A stretch of 23,580 nt of DNA from Lachnospiraceae bacterium UBA2860 (GTDB taxonomy: Bacteria > Bacillota > Clostridia > Lachnospirales > Lachnospiraceae): the NCBI GenBank assembly GCA_002350625.1, contig DEFE01000041.1, positions 53,637 to 77,216 on the forward strand. Reading direction: 5' to 3'. Below, one piece after another: positions 12,601-21,200 of this stretch. Numbering within the stretch: the first letter of the stretch is position 1; each line of letters opens with the position of its first letter. The notes beneath the pieces are model-generated. The model was not told the DNA's origin. It saw only the letters and a program-made list of their open reading frames with translations, and ran no database searches. The translations under genes were made by a program, and so were the position numbers.

Positions 12601-14223
12601 CTTAAGGAGATTCCCGTCCGAGCCGATGTAGACCGTCGTGTCCGTGACCACTTTTTCGCGCAGCGAATCAATCGGCGGATTCGTCACCTGCGCGAAGAGC
12701 TGCTTGAAGTAGCAGAAGAGGCTCTGGTGATGCTCGGACAGCATGGCGAGCGCCACGTCGTGGCCCATGGACGCGGTCGGCTCGATGCCATTTTCGGCCA
12801 TCGGCAGGATCTGCTTCCGGACGTCCTCGTAGCTGTATCCGAAGACCTTGTAGAGCTTGTCCCGCATCTCCTGCGTGTGGACCGGGATCTTCCGGTTCGG
12901 AATCGGGAGCGTGTCAAGATGAAGCAGGTTTCTGTCAAGCCACTCGCCGTAAGGCTCCGCGGAGGCGTATCTCTCCTTGCACTCCTCGTCGGAGATGATC
13001 CTTTTTTCCTTCGTGTCGACGAGCAGGATGCGCCCGGGCTTCAGCCGGTCCTTTTTGATGATGTGCGCGGGATCGAGCGGAAGGACGCCCACCTCCGAGG
13101 AGAGGATGAGCCTCCGGTCATCCGTCACGTAATAGCGGGAGGGACGCAGGCCGTTGCGGTCAAGCGTCGCGCCGAGCATCTCGCCGTCGGTAAAGAGCAC
13201 AGCCGCCGGCCCGTCCCAGGGCTCCATCATCGTCGCGTAGTAGTGGTAGAAATCCTTTTTCTTCTGCGACATGAAGCCGTTGTGCTTCCAGGGCTCCGGG
13301 ATCGTCACCATCATGGCGAGCGGGAGATCGACGCCGTTCATGTACAGGAATTCCAGCGTATTGTCAAGCATGGCGGAGTCGGACCCGCCCGGCGCGATCG
13401 CAGGGCAGATCTTATCCATATCCTCCGCGAGGATTCCGGACTTCATGGTCTCCTCGCGGGCCAGCATGCGGTCCATATTGCCGCGGATCGTATTGATCTC
13501 CCCGTTGTGGGCGATCATGCGGTAGGGGTGCGCGCGGTTCCAGGAGGGCGTCGTGTTGGTCGAAAACCTCGAGTGCACGATCGCGATCGCGCTCTTCATG
13601 TCAGGGTCAGTGAGATCCGCGTAGAAGCGGCGCAGCTCATGCACAAGGAACATGCCTTTATAGACGATCGTCCGGGACGAGAGCGAGCAGACGTAAGTGT
13701 CCTCGGAGCTCTGCTCGAACTCGCGCCTGACCACGTACAGGCGGCGGTCAAAATCGATGCCCGTCGCCGTGTCCTCCGGCTTTCCGATAAAGCACTGCAT
13801 AATGGACGGCATGCACGCTTCCGCCCTCTCCCCGAGGATCTCCGGGTGCACGTCGACGCACCGCCAGCCGAGGAACGGCAGTCCCTCCTTCTCCGCGATC
13901 ACTTCCATGAGGCGCATCGAAAATGTCCGCTTCATGGCCTCGCGCGGGAAGAAGATCATGCCGACCCCGTACGTCCCTTCCTCTCCGACGGAGATCCCGC
14001 TTTTTTCCGCCGTCTTTTTGAAGAAGCCGTGGGAGATCTGTAAGAGGATGCCGACGCCGTCTCCGGTCTTTCCGCTCGCGTCCTTGCCGGCTCTGTGCTC
14101 AAGCTTTTCTACGATATGAAGCGCGTCGTCCACTGCGGCGTGATCGCGCCGCCCGTCGATATTGACGACGGCACCGATCCCGCACGCGTCGCGCTCTTCG
14201 TATAATCTTTCGTAATCGTACAT
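9700..14223 (-). CDS. gltB: Glutamate synthase (NADPH) large subunit
   Basis: GltB converts glutamine plus 2-oxoglutarate to two glutamates. It has 1507 residues, the usual size. The start MYDYERLYEERDACGIG places the amidotransferase nucleophile at Cys14 after a short propeptide that is normally cleaved off. The central domain follows, then the FMN domain (HHDIYSIEDLAQLIYD, and GYDGGTGAAPSSS). The 3Fe-4S cysteines are at 1109, 1115 and 1120 (C-x5-C-x4-C). The C-terminal beta-helix region contains several GG/GxxG repeats. A GGAGAG ribosome site sits in the 15-bp gap after the glutamine synthetase stop, so the two are co-transcribed. Its codon bias leaves a very long open frame on the opposite strand, which I regard as a shadow. 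Confidence 0.98.
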   Translation of the reverse strand: MYDYERLYEERDACGIGAVVNIDGRRDHAAVDDALHIVEKLEHRAGKDASGKTGDGVGILLQISHGFFKKTAEKSGISVGEEGTYGVGMIFFPREAMKRTFSMRLMEVIAEKEGLPFLGWRCVDVHPEILGERAEACMPSIMQCFIGKPEDTATGIDFDRRLYVVRREFEQSSEDTYVCSLSSRTIVYKGMFLVHELRRFYADLTDPDMKSAIAIVHSRFSTNTTPSWNRAHPYRMIAHNGEINTIRGNMDRMLAREETMKSGILAEDMDKICPAIAPGGSDSAMLDNTLEFLYMNGVDLPLAMMVTIPEPWKHNGFMSQKKKDFYHYYATMMEPWDGPAAVLFTDGEMLGATLDRNGLRPSRYYVTDDRRLILSSEVGVLPLDPAHIIKKDRLKPGRILLVDTKEKRIISDEECKERYASAEPYGEWLDRNLLHLDTLPIPNRKIPVHTQEMRDKLYKVFGYSYEDVRKQILPMAENGIEPTASMGHDVALAMLSEHHQSLFCYFKQLFAQVTNPPIDSLREKVVTDTTVYIGSDGNLLKAGSENCAVLEVNNPILTGVDLMKIRSLDRKGFHTAVVSILFYKHTSMEHALTQLNIAVDKAVGEGHNIIILSDRGVDENHVPLPSLLAVSSVEQHLVLTRRRTQVSLILESGEIREVHHAAVLLGFGVRAIQPYLAHECIAEMIRIGMLDKDEHTAIEDYNAALLGGVVKIAAKMGISTLQSYQSSRIFEAVGISKEVIDAYFAGTVSRVGGVTLKELSEDVESRHTHAFDPLGLTVDTSLDSLGFHALRSGPDKEDHLYSPETIVALQSAVRLGDYGRFKEYTKMVDAEGRPHTLRALLDFAPAGAAVPIEEVESADEIVKRFQTGAMSYGSLSKEAHQTLAAAMNALGGKSNTGEGGEDPARFGTNLNSAVKQVASGRFGVTARYLGSAEEIQIKMAQGAKPGEGGHLPGRKVHPPIAATRCSTPGVTLISPPPHHDIYSIEDLAQLIYDLKNANDRARISVKLVSESGVGTIACGVAKAGAQVILISGYDGGTGAAPSSSIHHAGLPWELGISEAHQALIENGLRSRVILETDGKLMSGRDVAIAALLGAEEFGFATAPLVSMGCMMMRVCSRDTCPAGIATQNEELRKRFAGKPEHVMNFMRFIAEELREIMARLGFKTVEEMVGRTDCLRVRDESSAPRGKLADLSTLLNPRFAHAESRHFRTDDIYDFHLEKTVDERTLIPAFKEMLPGLMQGEQMQVEVQVSSTDRAFGTRLGSEILRAGLTDLPEDAVRIRAAGGGGQSFGAFIPKGLSIVLRGDANDGFGKGLSGGKLVVMPPEGAAYKAHENIIVGNVALYGATGGKAYICGIAGERFLVRNSGATAVSEGCGDHGLEYMTGGRAVILGPTGKNFAAGMSGGIAYVLDRDHTLYLRMNKDMASMYEVSDKYDAAELKEILEDYVRETGSVFGREVLDHLDAYLPDFKKIVPDDYMHMMTATARHEETGLSHEHAVEEAFKEMAAGA

Positions 14224-14238
14224 ACCGTCTCTCCGTTT

Positions 14239-16347
14239 TTATCTGAGTGAGAACAGGATGGCGCCGTAGGTCGGGTACGGCAGGTACGCGTCCGGGATCA
14301 GCGCCTCCGCCGCGTCCGTCTCCGCGCGCAGCGCTTCCATGTCCTTCAGAATGGTTTCCTCATAGAACTCCGCGCTCTCCTGCGCGTCCGCGATGCCTTC
14401 CGCCGTCTTTGTATCGGCCGTGAGCACGGCGAGCAGTTCGTGAATCTTTCCGGCCGCCCCGTCAAGTGTCTTAAGGAGCGCGCTCTCAAGGCTGCAGGCC
14501 GCATCCGGCAGCACTGCCTTCTTGTCAGCCGCCTCTTTGGCCAGATCCCGCATGTAGGCGACAAGCCCTTCCGTGAAATCCTTCCGGACCATTTCCTGCA
14601 TGGTCAGCGATTCGATGTGGATCGTCTTCGTGTAGTTCTCGAGCAGGATCTCGTAGCGCGAATCCAGCTCGCCCTTTGTAAAGATGCCATGCCTCGTGAA
14701 GAGGTCCACGCTCTTTTCAGAGATCCAGCGCGGCATTGCCTCCGGCACGGACTTCAGGTTGTCGAGTCCTCTCCTTGCCGCCTCTTCGACCCATTCCTCC
14801 GTGTAGCCGTTGCCGTTGAAGAGGATTCTTGCGTGCTGCGTGAGCGTGTCTTTGATGACCCTGCGCACGGCCTCCTCGAAGTCCTCTTCCTTCGCCCCCT
14901 CGATCGCCTCGCTCATCTGCCGCAGCGCTTCGGCGACGGCCGTGTTGAGAACGATGTTGGCATTTGCGACGGAGAGCGAAGATCCCGGCATGCGGAACTC
15001 GAATTTGTTCCCCGTAAATGCGAACGGGCTCGTCCGGTTGCGGTCGGTGGTATCTCTTGTGATGTGCGGGAGGACGGTGGCACCCATTTCCATCTGTGTC
15101 TTCTTTGCCTCGGAAAACCCGCTGCCCTCCTCGATGCTTGTCAGGAGCGCCCCGAGCTCGTCGCCGACGAACATCGACACGATCGCGGGCGGCGCCTCGT
15201 TGCCGCCGAGCCGGTGGTCGTTGCCCGCCGTCGCCACGGACAGGCGGAGGATGTCGGCGTATTCGTCGACCGCGGCGATCACCGCCATGAGGAAGACGAG
15301 GAAGCGCAGATTGCCGGAGGGATGACGTCCCGGATCGAGAAGGTTGATGCCGGTGTTCGTCACCATGGACCAGTTGTTGTGCTTGCCCGATCCGTTGATT
15401 CCCTCAAATGGCTTCTCGTGAAGGAGGCAGGCGTAGTTGTGGCGGTCCGCCACCTTCTTCATCACCTCCATTGTCAGCTGGTTGTGATCCACGGCGATGT
15501 TGGCCGTCTCGAAGACGGGGGCGAGCTCATGCTGCGAAGGCGCCACCTCGTTGTGCTTCGTCTTGATCGGGATGCCGAGCTTCCAGAGCTCCTCGTCGAG
15601 ATCGTGCATATAAGCCGATACCTTCGGCTTCAGGACGCCGAAGTAGTGATCCTCCATCTCCTGCCCTTTGGAAGCGGGGGCGCCGATCAGCGTGCGGCCC
15701 GTAAACAGCAGGTCCTTTCTCTTCTTGTACAGATCCTTGTCGATGAGGAAGTATTCCTGCTCCGAACCGATGGTTGCCGTCACGCGGTTTACGTCGTCAT
15801 AGCCGAGAAGCTTCAGCATGCGGACCGCCTCGCGGCTGAGCGCCTCCATGGACCTGAGGAGCGGCGTCTTCTTATCCAGCGCTTCCCCCGTGTACGCACA
15901 GAAGGCGGTCGGGATATAAAGGGAACCGTCCTTAATAAATGCCGGCGACGAGGGATCCCAGGCCGTGTACCCTCTCGCCTCAAAGGTCGCGCGCAGGCCT
16001 CCCGATGGGAAGGAAGACGCGTCCGGCTCTCCTTTTACCAGTTCCTTTCCGGAGAACTCCATGATGACGCTGCCATCCGGCTCCGGTGAAAGAAATCCGT
16101 CGTGTTTCTCCGCCGTGAGGCCCGTCATGGGCTGGAACCAGTGCGTGAAATGTGTGGCGCCGTGCTCGATCGCCCACTCCTTCATCGCCGCCGCGACGGA
16201 ATTGGCGACATCAAGCTCCAGATGGGTGCCATTTGCGATGGTCTTATGCACCGCTCTGTAGACGTCCTTCGGCAGTCTCTCCCGCATGACGCGGTCGCTG
16301 AAAACCAGGCTTCCGTAAATCTCCGATACCGTTGCGTTCTTTTCCAT
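14239..16347 (-). CDS. glnN: Glutamine synthetase, type III (GlnN)
   Basis: This enzyme makes glutamine from glutamate, ammonium and ATP; it is the entry point of ammonium assimilation. The 702 residues and the motifs identify the large type III family rather than the roughly 450-residue type I. Visible are THFTHWFQPMTG, FPSGGLRATFEARGYTAWD at about 113-131, the metal/active-site stretch GSEQEYF at 194-200, and NGSGKHNNWS at 318-327. Type III enzymes are dodecamers known from Bacteroides, cyanobacteria and many Clostridia. The ATG at 16347 follows AGGAGGAGCT. It is the first gene of the operon with gltB, gltD and pyrG and is divergent from a LysR-type regulator. It is transcribed from a promoter with a LysR-type box and has a structured leader. 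No GlnR-type regulator is visible. Confidence 0.97.
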   Translation of the reverse strand: MEKNATVSEIYGSLVFSDRVMRERLPKDVYRAVHKTIANGTHLELDVANSVAAAMKEWAIEHGATHFTHWFQPMTGLTAEKHDGFLSPEPDGSVIMEFSGKELVKGEPDASSFPSGGLRATFEARGYTAWDPSSPAFIKDGSLYIPTAFCAYTGEALDKKTPLLRSMEALSREAVRMLKLLGYDDVNRVTATIGSEQEYFLIDKDLYKKRKDLLFTGRTLIGAPASKGQEMEDHYFGVLKPKVSAYMHDLDEELWKLGIPIKTKHNEVAPSQHELAPVFETANIAVDHNQLTMEVMKKVADRHNYACLLHEKPFEGINGSGKHNNWSMVTNTGINLLDPGRHPSGNLRFLVFLMAVIAAVDEYADILRLSVATAGNDHRLGGNEAPPAIVSMFVGDELGALLTSIEEGSGFSEAKKTQMEMGATVLPHITRDTTDRNRTSPFAFTGNKFEFRMPGSSLSVANANIVLNTAVAEALRQMSEAIEGAKEEDFEEAVRRVIKDTLTQHARILFNGNGYTEEWVEEAARRGLDNLKSVPEAMPRWISEKSVDLFTRHGIFTKGELDSRYEILLENYTKTIHIESLTMQEMVRKDFTEGLVAYMRDLAKEAADKKAVLPDAACSLESALLKTLDGAAGKIHELLAVLTADTKTAEGIADAQESAEFYEETILKDMEALRAETDAAEALIPDAYLPYPTYGAILFSLR

Positions 16348-16374
16348 AACAGCTCCTCCTTCAATAAATAAATG

Positions 16375-16430
16375 GCAAAGGCGCCTCGAAGGGGAGGAGG
16401 TGTTCCCTCGTCCTTCAAAGCGCCCTTTGC
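16375..16430 (-). promoter_or_regulatory. Structured leader hairpin of the glutamine synthetase operon
   Basis: On the minus strand GCAAAGGGCGC pairs with GCGCCTTTGC (one bulged G). Inside it GAAGG pairs with CCTTC and GAGG with CCTC, around a GAACA loop, giving a 56-nt nearly closed stem. It sits between the predicted promoter (-10 at 16441-16446) and the ribosome site at 16351-16360. What follows is T/A-rich (CATTTATTTATTG), not a clean T-run, so terminator activity is uncertain. It does not look like a known glutamine riboswitch or T-box that I recognise. It is a candidate regulatory RNA element. Confidence 0.55.
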
Positions 16431-16440
16431 TTTTCAGTCA

Positions 16441-16470
16441 TTTCTACCACAACGGGTGAAGCTGCGTCAA
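16441..16470 (-). promoter_or_regulatory. Putative glutamine synthetase operon promoter
   Basis: The minus strand reads TTGACG (16465-16470), 18 nt, then TAGAAA (16441-16446) with an extended TGG before the -10. The start of transcription would be near 16434, giving a leader of about 87 nt containing the hairpin. The LysR-type box 16476-16496 lies 5 nt upstream of the -35. Confidence 0.6.
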
Positions 16471-16475
16471 TCGAT

Positions 16476-16496
16476 CTGTCATTCGAAATCAATAGG
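16476..16496 (-). promoter_or_regulatory. LysR-type operator of the glutamine synthetase operon
   Basis: On the minus strand CCTAT-N7-GAATG continues as ACAG, then 5 nt, then TTGAC. It keeps the T-N11-A spacing and matches the asnB box at 14 of 21 positions; the following segment GATCGMTTGAC is also shared with asnB. Its centre is about 23 bp (two helical turns) from the centre of the lysR box, so one tetramer could contact both. Confidence 0.6.
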
Positions 16497-16502
16497 GTGA
16501 TC

Positions 16503-16523
16503 CATATCAATTTCGTATGGCAG
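16503..16523 (+). promoter_or_regulatory. LysR-type operator upstream of lysR
   Basis: CATAT-N7-GTATG followed by GCAG, with T-N11-A spacing, lies 5 nt upstream of a TTGACA -35 box. It is 17/21 identical to the asnB box. Location upstream of the regulator's own gene suggests autoregulation. Confidence 0.65.
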
Positions 16524-16528
16524 TTTTC

Positions 16529-16558
16529 TTGACAGCATGTTTTTGTATTACATATAAT
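16529..16558 (+). promoter_or_regulatory. Putative lysR promoter
   Basis: A consensus TTGACA (16529-16534) and TATAAT (16553-16558) are 18 nt apart. The transcript would start near 16565, only about 20 nt before the ATG at 16586, leaving room for the AGGAGG ribosome site. An in-frame upstream ATG at 16517 lies before the -10 and cannot be used from this promoter. Confidence 0.75.
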
Positions 16559-16585
16559 TGTTCACATATTTTCAGGAGGAATCCT

Positions 16586-17539
16586 ATGGACTTCAAGACA
16601 CTGACCTGTTTCGTCGCGGTTGCAGAGGAGCTCAATATCACGCGCGCCGCAGCGAAGCTGAACATCAGTCAGCCCCCTTTAAGCAGCCGCATCCGGCAGC
16701 TGGAGGAAGATCTTGGGACAGAGCTGTTCATACGCAGCAGACAGGGTCTGACGCTCACATCCACGGGCGCCATCCTCCTCAAGCGGGCCAGACAAATCCT
16801 CGAGCTTGTACAGAACACGCGCGCGGAAGTGACAAACTATCAGACGCGCTTAAGCGGTGAACTGCGCATCGGGACAGTAGAAGGACGCGCCCCCTATCTG
16901 CTGGCCAGATGGATCACAGGCTTCAGCGAGGAGTTTCCGCTCGTCACCTACACCGTGCGAAATGGCGGGAGCGACGACATCCTCGATCAGCTCTGCCGCC
17001 ACCTCATCGATATCGCGGTGATCGCCGCCCCCTTCAACATGGAGCTGCTGCACGGCATTCCTGTCGGGGAGCAGCCTTGGGTTGCGCTCATCCCCGGCTC
17101 GCATCCGCTCGCGGCAAAGAAAGGCAGCACCATCCCGCTTGCCGATCTTGACGGCGAATCTCTGATTATTCCGGAGCGATCGCTCCGCGCGGAGGCGATC
17201 GAGCGGTGGTTTGCGGAGCAGAAGCTCGAGCCGGTCTTCCTGTGCCGCACCTCAAACTACACGGATGCGGTCTCGCTCGTCGAGCAGGGGCTTGGCATCT
17301 CAATCTTCCCCCAGTCGACTTATACGCCCAACCCCCAGATCTCCGTAAAGCTCATCACGGATCCGCCGAAGAAGGCGTCATACTATCTTGTCTATCTGAA
17401 GAAGGATCCGCTGCCGGAGCTCGCAGAGGCTTTCCGCGACTATGTCAGCGACTTTATCGCCGAGGATCAGATGCACTCCGATCGCTTTCGCACGAAGGAA
17501 GAAGAGTTCGACCTGCCCGGCGGTGCGGAACTGCTATGA
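16586..17539 (+). CDS. LysR-type transcriptional regulator
   Basis: The protein has 317 residues. The N-terminal winged helix-turn-helix (about 1-65) reads MDFKTLTCFVAVAEELNITRAAAKLNISQPPLSSRIRQLE, with FIRSRQGLTLTSTG following, a textbook LysR start. An effector-binding domain of two alpha/beta lobes spans about residues 90-295. The start at 16586 is chosen for its AGGAGG site and family length; a 23-residue extension would begin upstream of the promoter. It is divergent from the glutamine synthetase operon, the classic position for a LysR activator such as GltC next to gltAB in Bacillus. Together with the shared boxes this makes it the likely regulator of amt, asnB, its own gene and the glutamine synthetase operon. 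The effector is unknown; 2-oxoglutarate or glutamine/glutamate are reasonable candidates by analogy. The last 86 bp overlap the VanZ-like gene. Confidence 0.95.
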   Translation: MDFKTLTCFVAVAEELNITRAAAKLNISQPPLSSRIRQLEEDLGTELFIRSRQGLTLTSTGAILLKRARQILELVQNTRAEVTNYQTRLSGELRIGTVEGRAPYLLARWITGFSEEFPLVTYTVRNGGSDDILDQLCRHLIDIAVIAAPFNMELLHGIPVGEQPWVALIPGSHPLAAKKGSTIPLADLDGESLIIPERSLRAEAIERWFAEQKLEPVFLCRTSNYTDAVSLVEQGLGISIFPQSTYTPNPQISVKLITDPPKKASYYLVYLKKDPLPELAEAFRDYVSDFIAEDQMHSDRFRTKEEEFDLPGGAELL

Positions 17540-18035
17540 TGAGAACGCCGATGAGGCCGCCAAGAGAGTTGAGCACGAGATCGCTGAGCTCGAAGACGCC
17601 GCGCCGCGTGAGGAACTGTGTCACCTCGATCGTGAAGGAGGCGAGCACCACCATGATGAACGGGTGCACCGTGCGCTTCCCCTCACACAGCGCCGCCAGG
17701 AGAAAGCCGAGCGGCACAAAGAGAACCACGTTCCAGAGCTGATCCGCCATGGGCCTCAGTTTCCCTTTTTGGAGCGCCCTGATGAGCCTGTCGAAATCCA
17801 GTGTGTAGGCATAGTCCGCGTTCCGCGGACGGTTGAACAGGGTAAGTCTTAAGACAAGAAGTAAATACAGAACAAGCAGCGGCAGAATCACGGCACTTTT
17901 CCCGTCGATCCTGCCTTTTTTATAGAGCGCCGCGCACAGCGCGCCCGACGCCGCCGTGATGAGGAGCCACAGGGCTATGTGATAGGGCTCGATATGTGAA
18001 ACCGCATAATCAAGAAAGATGTCGATGACAGCCAC
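17454..18035 (-). CDS. VanZ-like integral membrane protein
   Basis: This 193-residue protein has about four to five membrane segments: IALWLLITAASGALCAALY, VILPLLVLYLLLVLRLTLF, WNVVLFVPLGFLLAAL, FIMVVLASFTIEVTQF, and a last segment near LGGLIGVLIIAV. The pattern NVVLFVPLGF, then EVTQFLTRRGVFELSDLVLNSLGGLIG, is the VanZ family signature. VanZ from enterococcal Tn1546 gives low-level teicoplanin resistance; most relatives have no known job, and resistance should not be assumed here. The likely start is GTG at 18035, directly after an in-frame stop, with GAGG very close upstream, so initiation is weakly supported. The hydrophilic tail after the last membrane segment is what overlaps the end of the convergent lysR gene. 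Confidence 0.85.
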   Translation of the reverse strand: MAVIDIFLDYAVSHIEPYHIALWLLITAASGALCAALYKKGRIDGKSAVILPLLVLYLLLVLRLTLFNRPRNADYAYTLDFDRLIRALQKGKLRPMADQLWNVVLFVPLGFLLAALCEGKRTVHPFIMVVLASFTIEVTQFLTRRGVFELSDLVLNSLGGLIGVLIIAVPHRRAGRTLLPSCESDRSASDPRR

Positions 18036-18079
18036 CGCCTCAGGAGATCATGTAAAGCGTTTAGACCGCTTCCGCTGTC

Positions 18080-18109
18080 ACTCTATCACAGGAGTGCATC
18101 CTTGTGCAA
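18080..18109 (-). promoter_or_regulatory. Putative promoter of the VanZ-like gene
   Basis: On the minus strand TTGCAC (18104-18109), 18 nt, then TAGAGT (18080-18085) with an extended TGA. It lies in the 213-bp region between the VanZ-like gene and the divergent M32/HD-GYP gene. No equally clear plus-strand promoter is seen there; TTTCTG and TATACA near 18130-18160 are a weak possibility. Confidence 0.45.
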
Positions 18110-18248
18110 GAGCTGGCGCTCAAACTGGATTTCTGCGCCCGAAAGTGGTAGGATATACAGGTAAGTATTACAGCTTTTCCGGGTCCTGGCATCACGAGCC
18201 AACGACATGGACCACTGACACGCTTACTGCTTGATCCGGGGGAACCCT

Positions 18249-21200
18249 ATGAGCCTAAGTCCCAAGCTGGATGCACTCTTAACAGAGATCACCAGATACG
18301 ACCATGCATCGAGAATCATCTCCTTTGACCAGATGACGATTTGTCCCGACCTCGGCCGCCCTTACGCAGGCGAGATCGCAGCGCTCATGCGCACAAAGGC
18401 ATTTGAAAAAATGCAGAACAAAGCGTTCATCGACGCCGTTCTTGCACTGCACGACTTACGCGGCACGCTGGACGAATGGGAAAGCGCGCTCGAAAACCGT
18501 CTTTACCGTCTCTATCTCCACACAAAGAATCGTTCCATCACCGAAACCGCGCAGGAAGAAGAACTGAAAAGCCGCGCGTTCACCGACTGGATGAAGGCGC
18601 GCGAAGAAGATGATTTCCGCATCTTCGCGCCCGCGCTCACCGCGCTCATCGCGTCGGAGAAAGCGCGTGTAGCGGCATTTGAGACGGAAACTGCGGCGGA
18701 AGAAGCCATGTCGGACTATGCGCGCATGCTCGACGAAAATGAACCGGGTCTCACGGAGGAGACACTTGACGCGCTCTTTAAGCGCTGCCTGGAGCACCTC
18801 CCGGAGCTCCTGAAGGCCGTCACGGAGAGCGACAAGCAGCCGCGCGTTGACTTTCTTTCGCGGCCGGTCACCGATGAGCAGCAGGACGCCCTCACGCGCT
18901 ACCTGCTCGATCTTCTCGGCTTCGACACGAAGCGCGGCGCCTACGGGCTCACGCAGCACCCCTTCACGGATCTCTTGAATCCGGATGACGTGCGGGTCAC
19001 CACACATTACGAGCCGAACAGTTTTTTAAGCAACATGTACTCGGTTCTCCATGAGTGCGGACACGGGCTCTTCGAGCAGCTGCAGCCGCGCGACAATCAC
19101 AAGTACCACATCGCGGACAACAAGACCATGGGGATGCATGAGTCTGTGTCCCGTTTCTACGAAAATGTCATCGGCCGCTCAAGGGAGTTTATCCACCTCA
19201 TCTATCCGAAGCTCTGCGAGATCTTCCCGCAGGTTTTCTTTGACGTCGGCGAAGAGGATCTCTATGAGGCCGTGAACGCCGTGACCCCGTCGCTCATCCG
19301 CATGGACGCCGACGAGCTCACGTACACGCTGCACATTATCATCCGCTATGAGCTCGAGAAGCAGCTGATCGACGGCAGTCTGTCCGTCGATGACCTGCCT
19401 GCGGCGTGGAATAAGGCCTATGAGGAGATGCTCGGCGTTGCGCCCGCCTCCGACCTGACAGGCATGCTGCAGGATTCTCACTGGGCGAGCAGCTTCGGCT
19501 ATTTCCCGACTTACGCTCTGGGGAATTTCTACGGCGCCATGTATCTCCACGCGATCCGCGCGGACTTTGATTTCGACACAGCCGTCGAGACGGGGGATTT
19601 TGCGCGCATTAACGCCTGGATGGCCGAGCACGTCTTCAAGCGCGCGGACCGTCTGCGCGCGGACGAGTGGATCCGGGACATCTGCGGCAGGGAGCTGACG
19701 GCGGATGATTTCCTCGCCTATCTCGACGAGAAATACAGTCTCATCTACCGCCTTGGCGACAGGCATGAGGCCCGGAAGGAGTTTGAATCCTACCGGCGGC
19801 ACATGATCCGCATCAGAAGGCTCTCCGCGCTCCAGCTCGACAATATCACCGGCACCGACGCCTACCGCTCCGCGCTTGCGGACAACTTCCGGAAGATCGG
19901 CGATCTGGCCAGAGAGAACCGCCAGGTCATGGACAATGTCATCATGCCGATCCTTAATTCCAAGGACCGCCTCAAGGGATCTACGGTGCGCCAGCTGTAC
20001 AGCTTCAACGAGCGATTGATGGACGCGTGGACGCACGAGAATATCGATCTTCCCGTCATGTCTCTCCTCTCGGCGCGCATGATGGATGACGCGTACGCCT
20101 CCCATGACGACGCCTATATCATCCGCCAGCTGGATCAGGAGATCATCGCGTGCAATGCGATGTGCATCGAGACACGCAGAATTCTCTCAAAGCCGGAGCT
20201 GGTTGCCGGCGTCAGAAAGAGAGGCCTCCGCGCGATGGAAAAGATGATGGTCTATCTTGAGAAGGACCGTTTTCCGTCTCTCGACGAGGAGAGCAAACAA
20301 CTTGTCCTCATCAACTCGCGCTACGGGGACGGACTGTTCGTCACACTCATGCCGCTTACAGAAGAAGAGCGTCAGGCGCGTTTCGCACAGCTGAAGCGCT
20401 CGATCGACCTCGCCTCCGACCCCTTCTATCTGAAGGAGGCGCCGGATTATGACTGGGATTATCACCTCTACAGAGCTTATCAGTATGCGGCCAATTACGA
20501 TGAATTCAACAATGCCGGCAACTACAATGCGGATGAGCTTAAAGAGATCTGCCGCTATGGGGATCTTCTTGAGCAGATGTGGTTCGATAAGCGCGACAGG
20601 TTCGAAGAGATTGACAACTACGCCTATAATCACGCCCACGTGCTGCGGAACCACATGCACGCCGGAAAGATCAGCAAGGAAACGTACCGGGATGAGCTGC
20701 TGACGCTGTACAGGAACCGCGCGGCCGACAACTTTGACGTGGATTCGATCACAAACAATCTGGAGCTCCCCGGGGAGTACATCGCCACGCTCGATCCGAG
20801 AACCGTCACCGAGGAGCAGCTTCAGGAAGCGGACACGATGTACCGCGAGATCCTCTCCTATGTGCTCCGCATGCCGAAGACAGGCGTCTTCTACGAGCTC
20901 ATGGATTATTATGCGCCGATGATCTTCCAGTTCATTGAGCTTCCGGGCAGCATTTCCTTTGAAGAAATGGTTCTCAGATCTCTCGCGGCTTTTCACCCGC
21001 CGACCTATATCCACTCGATCATGGTCGCGCAGATCAGCCGCTGCCTGACTTCGCATCTCATCAAAACTTCGCCCGAGCTCTTTGTGGGAATCTTAGGCTG
21101 CGAGAGTATCGAGGATGTCGAAGCATCCATCTACAAGATTGAAGAATTCATCTTTCACGCGGCTCTGTGTCACGACTTCGGCAAGCTGATCATCATCGAC

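Noticed and set aside
12139..14043. 634-codon open frame on the plus strand
   Set aside because: It is antisense to gltB, which has clear conserved motifs. High GC at third codon positions leaves the opposite frame open, and the translation shows no family features.
14440..16089. 549-codon open frame on the plus strand
   Set aside because: Antisense shadow of the glutamine synthetase gene, Arg/Val/His-rich with no recognisable domain.
16375..16430. Glutamine riboswitch, T-box or ANTAR target
   Set aside because: No conserved core sequences of those classes and no clear terminator alternative are visible, so only a generic hairpin is reported.
16517..16585. Upstream in-frame start for the LysR protein
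   Set aside because: It lies before the predicted -10 box, lacks a ribosome site and gives an N-terminus unlike the family; the ATG at 16586 has AGGAGG.
17454..18035. Glycopeptide resistance gene
   Set aside because: The family is VanZ-like, but no vanHAX or regulators are nearby, and most VanZ relatives are not resistance genes.
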